DNA of 64,000 nt from Bisporella sp. PMI_857 (lineage: Eukaryota > Ascomycota > Leotiomycetes > Helotiales > Helotiaceae): positions 24,225 to 88,224 of the forward strand of contig JAJSPD010000118.1 in NCBI GenBank assembly GCA_021307315.1, written 5' to 3'. The translations under genes were made by a program, and so were the position numbers. Positions 54,695 to 64,000 of this stretch are shown here, one piece after another (the stretch's first letter is position 1; every line of letters begins with the position of its first letter). Under the pieces are notes generated by a model, which did no database searches, was not told the DNA's origin, and worked only from the letters and a program-made list of their open reading frames with translations.

Positions 54695-55212
54695 ATGTCC
54701 TCAGAATATTTTACTCTCAAGGGTGTCAAGTTCTCCATGCTCACTAGAGAAGAAATCGGTTCGTCTGATGACGAGTATTTAATCTCTTGTGATCAACTTT
54801 CAAGACAACCTCTCGCTACCGCGACTCGCAACGCGAACTTCCTAAACGCAAAACCTCCGAGATCGAAGAACCTTAGCAGACCTCCCGCACTATCGCGGCC
54901 CCATTAAAGAAAGCCAGGAAAGCGATCTTACCCAACTCCGAGTCTCCAGACTCCATCCCCGTCTTTTACTCCTGCGACGAAACCCGCAAGAAAATCCGAG
55001 TCCGCCATAAGGCCAGTACTAGTACACAAACAGCTTTCTTGCGCGAGATCGCCGCTTTATTTGGAAATGGGCGGAAGGCCAGCCAGTCAAAACAGCTCAG
55101 CGACTTCCTCTCGAAGAGGGGCGCGATGGCGGAGAACGCCAGTGGGATATTTCATGCCGATTATGTCTTTTTTAAAAAGTTGAGGATTCGCGAGGGCAAG
55201 CCGAAGTCGTGA
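54695..55212 (+). pseudogene. broken gene resembling DUF7726 / fungal CDxxRxKI-domain proteins
   Basis: The first frame (MSSEYFTLKGVKFSMLTREE, then a Pro/Arg-rich part) stops at 54907. A second frame, open from a TAG near 54872 to 55212, reads VFYSCDETRKKIRVRHKAST, FLREIAALFGNGRKASQSKQ, LSDFLSRKGAMAENASGIFH and ADYVFFKKLRIREGK. This layout is that of a small fungal domain in which CDxVRxKI precedes a helix-turn-helix-like part and ends in AFxFFKK. The upstream side of the second frame also reads sensibly (SQRELPKRKTSEIEEP) before the TAG, so one frameshift and one stop separate the halves. An unusual intron could be an alternative. Confidence 0.45.
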
Positions 55213-55501
55213 TCCATATGGGCGGTTGCGCTCAAATTTTGGCCCCTTGTGGTGCAAAAGTCCACGGGCTCGACCTCGACCGCTAGACAATACTACGTCC
55301 ACAAGCCTAGAAATCATTAAATGTACCAAATACAATATTAGCGAGTGGCAAAGCCTAGATAAGGTCTTTGTGACCGTGTGGTATGTTGACATCGCAGTAG
55401 CATATGCTAGTGTCCCAGATGAATGCTACTATTTCGCCAACACATTCGACAGCAATTGAGAGCTCGAGGACAAAATCTCTCAGAAGGGACCACTGACTCA
55501 T
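55213..55501. other. short intergenic region
   Basis: Nothing recognised. Confidence 0.4.
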
Positions 55502-56350
55502 TTAACTAATCTGTAGCATATTCACACTCCAAGTCGTTGAACACGCACTCGGATCTAAATATACTAATGTCCTAAACGTCTCCACAAAAATAAACACCCA
55601 ACAAGCCGTGAACACCACTGCACAACTCCCCATCAAAAGTCCATTCACCCCAATGGCCAAACCCAGTACTTTGACCCTCCTTGGCGCCATGAAAGCTTGC
55701 AAAAGTAAAATGTTTAACCGGACAGCGATGGGTGGTAAGATAGTGATACAAAGCGAGACAAGGCGCCATAACCAGAGCTCAACCATAGAAGGGAAGTAGA
55801 AATTCCAAGCCAGAAGGTGCAAGGTGCCAAAGAGGGATGCGGAGAGGGTAGAAGTAACGCCGAAGACTATGACCTGATCGGCCTTGTCGGCAATGCGACG
55901 GAGAGAGTTATCTGGGATACAACGTGCTCTCCTTCTCGGGCCGTAAAGAAAACACCCACTGCTAGTGATAAGATGCATTTCTTCCGGCATAGGGTATCGA
56001 GTTGCAACAAAGTATCTCGAGTTCATTATATCCTTTGGCTTTTCCAGCAGAAGGAGATAGGATAAACTTGGGCAAGTAGCAAATGCGACGACGGCGATTT
56101 CAAGTTGTGTGATGGCGATATGCTCTACCGCACGACCAATGAGCTGGATGCAGAACCAGAGGAGTTGGGTGGTAGCGAAGGCTTTGGCGAAGATATCTGA
56201 CTTGGATTGGTCTTCGATGTCGATGTCGCTAATATCAGGTAATTTTTCTACTAGGCCCATGTCGCGGCAGAGATAGAGCTGTTCGGCGTCGAGTGGCCAG
56301 GTGTCGGTTTGGGGAATTGCTACTGACTCGAACCAGCCCTTGGAATACAA
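55502..56350 (-). CDS. fungal multi-pass membrane protein, N-terminus unresolved
   Basis: An open frame of about 282 codons. DISDIDIEDQSKSDIFAKAF, ATTQLLWFCIQLIGRAVEHI and the TQLEIAVVAFATCPSLSYLL block with EKPKDI match a fungal-specific membrane family (D-SKxDxxxKxxxxxQxxWF plus LExxxxAxA plus KPxDV). At least four more hydrophobic segments follow (about 165-270). The frame has no ATG at its upstream edge; the first in-frame ATG is at codon 31 (MGLVEKLPD). Relatives carry an N-terminal signal or membrane part, so an upstream exon is missing, unrecognised or lost. Position among HET genes and debris makes truncation possible. Function is unknown. Confidence 0.55.
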   Translation of the reverse strand: MYSKGWFESVAIPQTDTWPLDAEQLYLCRDMGLVEKLPDISDIDIEDQSKSDIFAKAFATTQLLWFCIQLIGRAVEHIAITQLEIAVVAFATCPSLSYLLLLEKPKDIMNSRYFVATRYPMPEEMHLITSSGCFLYGPRRRARCIPDNSLRRIADKADQVIVFGVTSTLSASLFGTLHLLAWNFYFPSMVELWLWRLVSLCITILPPIAVRLNILLLQAFMAPRRVKVLGLAIGVNGLLMGSCAVVFTACWVFIFVETFRTLVYLDPSACSTTWSVNMLQIS

Positions 56351-58131
56351 GTATGGCGCATCAGATCCTGGGATTCAGACTTATTGTGCTGTGGTCGTGA
56401 GATGCTCGTTTTGTGCCAAAGGGAATCGCCGAGGGAGACTGCGAAGTTCTTGAATTGTAGTAATGGTCCTTGGAGGTCAAATTCCGGAGAAAGCATGGGC
56501 TGTTCGGCGGGGTTTTTAGTCAGCTGGGGATGATCGATATACGTTGCTATTCGAGCCAATCGTTTCTACTTACTCCCGCCTTAAATAAATGTCAAAAACT
56601 AGGCCTGCGTGGGTATTGGCCTTTTATCCATAGATACACAGCGAGTGCTGTCACAACTAGTAATACTTAGTAAAATAATGCAATCATATGGTAAAGTAAA
56701 TATGTACAACAAAAAATTTAGCAAACCTTTTAACGAGGCCAGCACAGTCGCATATTAGTAGTACACGCGGAAAGGATAAGACAGTTGAAAAAGTAATTAT
56801 TCAGTTCGTTTTTATACCAATACATATTATACAAATATACATTTAGCCTTACACTAGAGCTCCAACTTCAAAAAATAGAAGAAAAAAGCTATTTGTACAG
56901 TATTTATGAATATTATATTCGGTTACCTATAGATCCTGGGCACCGAAGCGCACATGCCCTACGCAGCCTTTCGAGTGCTGCGATTACTAAAGCTCAAAAC
57001 CAAGTTCTCGATGAGAGGTATTATAATCTCGGTTCTAGATCACCAAAACCAATCACCGACACACCATGCCATATACTCAATTGGCATAGCTTGGGTAAAG
57101 CTAACCCTAATTAGGTTCCCAGGGATCTGCGTCGATGGAGAAGTGTTAGTTGACAAGGAAAGAGAAGGGTTCTTAGGGTATCTGGTTCATGCCACTGAGG
57201 GTAAATTATACCATCCCCTCTGCGGCGTTGAATTTCGCGTCGTTGGCCAGAACTAGCTTCGAGCTTGGAGTCGGTAGCTGGGGTAGCGATTGCTAATGTG
57301 GTGGTGTTGATTGCATTTTGAGCCGTTTGAAGTTTTGCCATTGGTAATTTTGCAAGCTTGTTTACCAGTTGAAGGTATATTTAAAAAATATGCACCTCTC
57401 AGACTGTTCTAACCTCGATATTCGTCCACTTCGGTAATCCTTTTCATGTTAAAACACTAATGTAAAGTTCCCTAATTCGATCATGTATAAACCCCCCCGC
57501 CTACCACCAAAAAGGAAAATGTAGGGGTATCTCGAAGTTTTATGTAAACTGGGTAATGCTTGCCATATATTCGTCATTTACATTACCTCCACAAGAAAAT
57601 TTGTTTTAAAATGCAAGCCTTTTATATGCTGCTTTTAAAATATGTTTATAGCGAAGTCCTGGATGAAATACACGGGCAAGCTGTCAAGAATCTTGGAACT
57701 GAAAGTGTGTAATGACAACAGTTTCACAAATTATGTGAACCACGGATAACTAAAATAGTGCTGGTCTGAGTGTCCTGGAATCTAATTGGTAGTGCCGCGG
57801 ACTAACTTGTAGGCGCCCCCCTTTATTCTACGAATGAGTGTTGGTATCTCATCTCCTTGCATCGCTCCTTGCATCTCTCCTTTTCGTTTGACAAATAGTA
57901 GCCTCAAATTCTATTCGTTTCCAATCGCGCAAAACCAAATTGTGGACTCATGGCTGAAACAGGGCTATTACATGCTGCAAGGGAGAGTTACTTGACCTAT
58001 TGTTAGTCCGTTATTTGTAAAACCAGCACATTACAAAAGCCTACGAGGTGTAAAGTGAACGCTTACCTGATTTAACATTTATTTTACCCATTTACTTTGT
58101 CACCCCTCTATCAAACGGGTAGCTCAACATC
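56351..58131. other. 1.8-kb intergenic, nothing firmly coding
   Basis: A minus-strand frame from ATG 57341 (MAKLQTAQNAINTTTLAIAT) is short and lacks motifs. The remainder is AT-rich. Confidence 0.4.
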
Positions 58132-59504
58132 ATGGACGACGCTACGGATGCTTTGATCATTCAGCTTCAAATCCAGGATAGCCAACAATTATTCGAAGAA
58201 TATGAAGGCAAAGGCAAACTTCGAGAAGGGGATCTATCGGACGCACAGCTCGCCATATATCTCTACCAGGAGGACTTGCAGCGGCATGCTCTGATACTCT
58301 CCGATCGACAAATGACACAAAGTATAGCTCAAGCTTGCATAAGAGATGGTGACTATCTCACGTCGGCGCTATCCCAGGAGCAAACCGCGGCGAGCGACAG
58401 GCAAACAGCGTGTAGACTTGGTGGTGTGGCAGACACGTGCCCAATCCCACTATGGACAATTACTTCAGAGGAGATGGATGAAGAGCTACTTGCTAAGCTG
58501 TCTGCACTGTATATTAAAGATCCAGGTGAAGACGTGAGTTTTGATTATGCAGCGAAAGAAGACTCCTCCGAAAATGAATTTGACGAAGCAGAGTCATCTA
58601 GCTGGGCGGCCAGCAGACCGGCAGCTCGAGCGCTGTATCGGCGCTGTGTAGCATGCAGGGAACATGTTCAGTTCTATCATACAGCCCGAGTGCCTTGTAG
58701 TCACGAGTACTGTCGAAATTGTCTGCAAGATCTATTTCGTGCACCTATGACTGACGATTCGCTGTTCCCTCCCCGCTGTTGTCGCCAACCAATTACTACC
58801 GGCCCAATACGGATATTTTTGACCGAGGACCTTGTACACCTCTACGAGCAAAAGAAAGTTGAGTTCGACACTCCCAATCGAACCTACTGCTCCAATCCCC
58901 ATTGCTCGGCTTTTAATTGGTTGGATAATATCGAAAACGACCAGGCTACTTGTCCGGACTGCGATACGATTACTTGCACACTATGCAAAGCTGCCAGTCA
59001 TGGCGGAGATTGCCCAGCCGATACAGCCCTACAGCTGGTGCTACAAACCGCAGACGAGAATGGGTGGCAGCGCTGTTACTCCTGTCGCCGACTAGTTGAG
59101 CTCGACATTGGATGTAATCATATCACGTTCGTCCCACTTCTTTTGCCACAATTCGAAATCTTACTAAGCTTTACAGCTGTCCTTGTAGTGCGCAATTTTG
59201 CTACATTTGCGCACGGCCCTGGAAAACGTGTGCATGTGCGCAATGGAATGAAGACCGGCTATTAAGACGCGCAAACCAAGTCGTAGCTCGTCGGCCAGTG
59301 GCTGACCCATTACAAGCAAGGGCTCAGGTTGCTGCAGCGGTACAAAATCTTAGGACTCGGCATAATTGTGATCATGAGAGATGGCAATACGTTAGAGGAG
59401 AACATCGATGCGAGGAGTGCTATCATACGCTGCCGTCTTATATTTTTGAGTGCAGACAATGTAATATTCAGGCCTGTAATAGGTGTAGAAAGAACAGGTT
59501 ATAA
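58132..59504 (+). CDS. RBR (RING-IBR-RING) E3 ubiquitin ligase
   Basis: Two exons (58132-59126, 59177-59504; 50-bp intron) give 440 residues. The N-terminal 165 residues are acidic and helical. RING1 is at about 170-220 (CVACREHVQF, PCSHEYCRNCLQDLF, PPRCC). The IBR is at about 257-300 (YCSNPHCSAF, CPDCDTITCTLCKAASH). RING2 is at about 315-360, where WQRCYSCRRLVE is followed by GCNHITCPCSAQFCYICARP joined across the intron. Cys328 in GCNH is the predicted catalytic cysteine that carries ubiquitin. A further Cys/His cluster (CDHERW, CEECYHTL, CRQCNIQACNRC) closes the protein and may bind another zinc. Such genes are expanded in filamentous ascomycetes. Substrate is unknown. Confidence 0.93.
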
Positions 59505-61450
59505 GCACACAAGTATTGGATTACGGCGCTTTAGCTATAATCATAATTAGCGTCATGTTAAGTCTAAGGATTCTACAGTATAGTCTTTCGACACAATACC
59601 TACGGGTCTAGATGAATCAAAATTCACATTGATCTTGATAACTCTTCTAACGATTAATTACATCTACTATTCCACAAGCCGTAAACGTCTCCACTAAGAG
59701 GTTACGTAGCGACGAAACTGATGCAGAATATATTGGTGAGATTGTAAGCCTTGTGCAGCAACTCGATTTTAACCCCCTACACAAACGGCACCAACATCTG
59801 CTTTTCTAGAGAACTTGTTCATTTTCCTCAGTGCCCATATAAAACAGTTTCTAGAAAAAATGAAAGTTTGTATATATATAGTTGCTCTTTAAATAAGCCT
59901 TTCTGCTTAAAATTAAATAGAATTTTTATACTTGCTGTCAAAATTTTACTGCTCTTTGCAATGCACAATCCCCTTGTTGGTCTTCCCTTTAGTTTTAGCA
60001 ATCCTTCGTTAAAAGTTACCCAACAGTAAAATTCACATGTATATACATAACAAGTACGGCTTTTTTTTTTCATTACTAAGCAAGCTAAAAGAGCTAAGCT
60101 GTAAAAAGAATTAAATTAAAGTCCAATTTAATTCAGGCTGTAAGTCTTCTTGCTATATCTGCATATTCTTTAATTGTTCTTAAGAGGATTATAACTCTAC
60201 GTGTTGGGTTTCCTTCGACACTGTTTACTGATATTCGACTTTGATCGCAGCTGTCTAGCCATAGCAACGTTTGAAATAAATATCGGCATCAAAAGGGAAG
60301 GCGAGAGAGGTAATAGAAAAGGCAATCGTGACTCAAATTAGCAGACACAAGTTGAAAAAAAAATCATAGTTATTACCGTATTAAGCTTTAAACATATAAG
60401 TAATAACACGATTTCGCCATTCATACTCTGCAGAAAGCTACACATTTATAAGCTAGACATATAATGGCAGGCTCAATACCATGTTCGAATCATTAAGATG
60501 ATTGTGAAGCTAATCACTGTTCCACACTTTGTTTAAAGAGCCTCATTTTGAAATCGATAAGACTGATTCCGGGTCGTACTAGCATGCTCTCCTGGAGCAT
60601 GATACGTGCCTTCACCTTCAAACTATAAATACGACGGATATACCTTACTCAATGCTTGGCTACAAGCCTGCTACTGCGAGCCAAATTACGATGTCTCCCC
60701 GTGGACACAGAAGGCGGTGCCTTTTGTGCCACTTATAGTATGAGTCTCTAGTTTGAATGTTGAATTACACAACGCACTTGCAATATAGCATTGCTTAGCA
60801 ATATATTAATTCAAAGGTGCTTTACAGCTATATACTAGTACACGCGTTGAACGTCGTTAATTAATTGCTAATTTGATGTTAAAGCCAAGGTAGATATGGT
60901 TTCGCTTGAGAGAAGTATGGCTTTTTATGTCCAGCGAGAAGATGTTAAACGTTTTGAGGCAGTTTAAATCAGAAGTTATATCAACCTAAACTTCGAGTAT
61001 TCTTGCTATATTTTGCATTGTATGATCTTGTTGAGAGGTTTCTGAACTTGACACATTATTTTTCCTGGATATTGCTTCAGAAACGTTGGGACAAGAACTC
61101 TGTGGTAGTAGGAGTGGAGAGCCTCCGATGGTCGAGAATCGTCTCAGAGTTCTTTTTTATCTAAAAAATCCGTGGGTAGCTCTTCACGATGATTGTAGAA
61201 AATGCTCCCCTCCATCGGAAACCACACTACGAATGCTCAAGGATACTGAGCATTGGCATTCATCTCCATAAGAAGCAAGAAGAATTCCCTCAAATAAGGG
61301 TTTCCGCCCATCACTGAGTATCTAAATCCCAATCTCTGTGTTTATTTGAATACGCAGTTTCAAAATAAAGTAGTACTTTTCTAGCCTTTCTCAAAATAGA
61401 GAAGGTTTTCTTTTTCTCAAGTTGTAGACAACTTCGGAATATCTCTCAGC
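59505..61450. other. AT-rich intergenic, nothing recognised
   Basis: About 1.9 kb without a supported gene; T and A tracts are frequent. Confidence 0.4.
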
Positions 61451-62100
61451 ATGCAATACACCTTCATTTTTGTCGCCAATCTAGCACGCGGTGTCACTAC
61501 TGCTCCTCAACCGGTAATAACAGCCGCACCAGTCCTCATGCTCCGCGCAGAGGTCTTCCAGCTTCATCCGGTAGCTCAATTCTCAGCGCAGTGCAGACCA
61601 TTGAAGCCGGCGAGCCCTTTGATGGCGGAAAGGCGATGTACGGTCGTGGCGTTTCTTGCGCTGGCCAAACAGAGGGCGGAGGTTCTGATGCCGTTTTCCG
61701 GATTGAAGAAGGCAGCTCGCCCAACAGCGTGATCATTGGTCCAAGGAGGACCCTGACTAATGTATGGTGGAGTACTGTGTGTGATGATGCTTTCATGATT
61801 AAGGATCTGGGTGCGGGCGATACTACTTTCATCAATCGTGGCGGTGTTATGAGCATTAGTGGCTTTACTATCTCGGATTTTGGCAGAGTGAGCAGAGAAC
61901 TGCTTTTGAGATGATGATTAAAGTAACGTTTCTAGGTTTGCCAGTCCTCTGGAAACTGTAGATGTATGCTTCAGCGTCATGTCATTATTAGCGGTGTGAC
62001 AGCAATAGATGGAGACTCCCTTGCTGGGGATAACTCCTCGGGTATCACCCTCGAGAGAAGTATTTATGGGGAAGCAAAAGAGGTGGGATCAGTACTCTGA
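61451..62100 (+). pseudogene. pectate lyase family 3 (PL3) pseudogene
   Basis: The start MQYTFIFVANLARGVTTAPQ is a signal peptide in one frame. The mature part is in another: SSILSAVQTIEAGEPFDGGK, YGRGVSCAGQTEGGGSDAVF, RIEEGSSPNSVIIG, then TLTNVWWSTVCDDAFMIKD, MSISGFTISDFGR, and after a conserved 48-bp intron (61888-61935) SSGNCRCMLQRHVIISGVTA to a stop at 62100. All are PL3 landmarks. Two in-frame blocks are missing: the GVHCxGxC strand between VIIG and TLTNVWW, and the GGGAxxADDKVxQHNG strand before MSISGF. The DFGKLYRSCGNC loop is altered. With a frameshift near 61570 and these losses it should not yield active lyase. The intact enzyme cleaves pectate of plant cell walls outside the cell. 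Confidence 0.8.
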
Positions 62101-62189
62101 ATAGTATTATCATAGTATATTGATCTTTAAAACTTTCTACTATACACAACGAATGTAAGATTGTTAAATTGTATATGTAAGTCAGTTAA

Positions 62190-64000
62190 CGTAGTTCATA
62201 AGCGACCCGGCACCACAAGTCACCCGTCACTTTTTTCTTGGCATCGTACAAAATCACTTTGAATAGCAATTATTTTCTACTACAAAATAACTCGCACATA
62301 TAAAAAATCCGATTTTATTTTCGCTGTAAATGCGCTTCGTACGAGTCTTTATTTGCTTTTAAATCGCGTTGCGCGAATTTTAATGTGCTTCGTTTAACAT
62401 TGTTTAATCGATATTATAAATACTTTTAAAACGCGATACTATTTTAAATCTCGAAAACTTACCGAGTTAAAAAAGCAAGTTATTGTACGAATATTTTTGA
62501 CTTGAATTCGCGATCGTTTTTTTTCGAATAAGTGCTGTTAAAATATAGCGAATCGATTATTGCGAAACGAAACGCGAACGCGTTAGCAAAAACTAAGCTT
62601 CGAATTTGTACAACACAATTAAAGCTTCGAACGCGTTTTAATCGAAAAATTGACTATTAGCAGTTAAATGCAAAAATCCGGACGTGTATAACGCGTAGTT
62701 TCGACTTGTACGAAACACAATTAACAAATATAAAATTCAAAAAAAATATATATACAACTTTAATAAAACGAGATTTGCAATAAGCTAAATTTCGTCCGAA
62801 ATAGTTGTAACTAGCTTTAAACAGCAAAATAAACTTCGAACTGTACAACAAAAAAATCGAAAATAAATTACAGTAATTCAAAGTATTAGTTCGTACAGCT
62901 ATATTGCTGCTATATATTATTGTTGCGAGCAAAACTTATTGTTATCGTAGTATAAAAACAGTTAATTGCTGCACATTAAGTAATTGCAGTAACTGAAATA
63001 GCTAAACAACAAATAAGCGAAAATTAAATTAATTCAGCATTTTAATTAGTATACAAAAAGTCGTACGAAAAGTAAATATCGGCTTTTTATTTTCGATAAC
63101 TACAAAGTTATTATTTAACTGATTTTAACTTTATTGCAAAAAGCACAATATTATAACGTTGTGTATACTTGTATATTTATTTTATAAATTTCAGCTATTA
63201 ATATTAGTTGTTTTCGCGCGTTAAAACGTTTGTACAGCACTAAAATTAAAAAATTAATGCAAGTATATATAACATACATTTTTAAAAAAGACTTTTTTCA
63301 GCTTTTTATACTGCGTTTTGTACAACAATAACAAAATTTAATATTCAAAAAAATTTCGCGAACAAAACTTGTGCGTACAATTTAAAATATATAATTTACA
63401 GTTTAATATTCAAGTTTTTACGCTAACTTCGCTGCTAACTTCGTTCGATTTGTTTGCGGCATAAAACTAAAAACGCCGCAAAACGTAATCGAAACGCAAT
63501 TATATACTAAATATATAAAAAAAAATTCGTACAACATTAAAATAGCTCGCTAACCGCGCTTTTGTTAAATGTAAATCAGTTTGCTAAAAGTGCAACGCGT
63601 ACAATTTACGAATTAGTTTTGTTACGCGAAAAAAACGCTGTATTGCACAAAGCAAATAATAAACTTAGTCGGCGTTGTCGTACAAAAAAGCGTCGAATTC
63701 AAAAAAAAAATCACTTAGTTTACAAAATGCGCAAAATTTACAAGCTTAAATAATGTTAATGTACAATTACAAGCTAATTTAGTTCAAATAGTAGTTGTAC
63801 AAAGTTTTTTACATATTAACAACAACGTTGTAAATTGTGCGAAAAGTTTAGCTACAACGTACAAACGTGTTAAAATATTATAGTAAAACTTGGAGATTCG
63901 AAGCCTAAAAAGCTTTAATTAATTAATTGTTTATTTGTAAAGTTATTAAAAGTTTTTGTACGATGCCAAGAAAAAAGTGACGGGTCACTTGTGTGCTGGG
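62190..64000 (+). mobile_element. mutated Fot1/pogo-type DNA transposon, right end beyond window
   Basis: Inverted repeats face each other at about 62206-62253 and 63954-64000. The shared core includes GTCACTTTTTTCTTGGCATC and matches at nearly every base. The arms reach the window edge, so the true ends lie further out; on the left probably at a TA near 62188-62200. Span of about 1.8 kb is right for the group. Near the right end the frame 63562-63753 reads ELVLLREKNAVLHKANNKLS then RRCRTKKRRIQKK, the known C-terminal tail of fungal pogo/Fot1 transposases (ELxLLRxENxxLRxANExLSKRRRAKKTR). The rest of the transposase is unreadable. The interior is very AT-rich while CpG is still common. Confidence 0.8.

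Noticed and set aside
57111..57341. Minus-strand open frame starting MAKLQTAQNA
   Set aside because: The first 35 residues read reasonably but the frame then becomes Arg-rich and ends without a motif or clear splice site.
60476..60500. GTTCGAATC resembling a tRNA T-loop
   Set aside because: No acceptor stem or anticodon arm can be folded around it.
62657..62932. Minus-strand open frame of 91 codons
   Set aside because: It lies in the mutated interior of the Fot1-like element and its Phe/Tyr/Ile-rich make-up is what AT-rich sequence gives by chance.

Overview
This window is from a filamentous ascomycete (Pezizomycotina). Genes are split by short (about 46-116 bp) GT-AG introns. The gene content is typical of the group: Zn2Cys6 regulator, HET-domain proteins, heme-thiolate peroxidase, PL3 pectate lyase remnant, RBR ligase, alkaline ceramidase. 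The many HET and secreted genes would suit a plant-associated Leotiomycete or relative, but the class cannot be fixed from sequence alone. No rRNA, tRNA or CRISPR array was recognised.

Layout. 1-7.4 kb: a compact catabolic-type cluster: MFS sugar or acid transporter (cut by the left edge), a TIM-barrel amidohydrolase of the dicarboxylate-lactonase type, a mitochondrial tricarboxylate carrier and a Zn2Cys6 activator. Three near-identical 17-bp boxes containing CGG-N7-CCG lie only in the promoters of the three enzyme and transport genes, so the four genes look like one regulon. 7.4-20 kb: a 157-bp MITE, a large conserved fungal protein of unknown function, a small membrane protein, a SIS-domain sugar-phosphate isomerase and a small predicted secreted protein. 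22-29 kb: a secreted-protein island with a metallopeptidase-like protein lacking HExxH, a tandemly duplicated secreted gene (one copy frameshifted) and a short heme-thiolate peroxidase. 30-36 kb: a truncated gene running into a 44-bp tandem repeat, then alkaline ceramidase, a minimal cytochrome b5 and a nucleoside deaminase. 36-43 kb: gene-poor, with a small secreted eight-cysteine protein and a Ty3/gypsy relic. 43-45 kb: the lariat-debranching enzyme Dbr1. 45-64 kb: two HET-domain genes, a multi-pass membrane protein and an RBR ubiquitin ligase, mixed with broken sequence: a PiggyBac relic, a frameshifted C-terminal fragment of RAD3/XPD, a broken DUF7726-like gene, a PL3 pectate lyase pseudogene, and a mutated Fot1/pogo element with about 47-bp inverted repeats that runs off the right edge.

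Exon joins were worked out by hand from splice consensus, reading-frame continuity and remembered family motifs. No database search was made, so family names rest on motif recognition.
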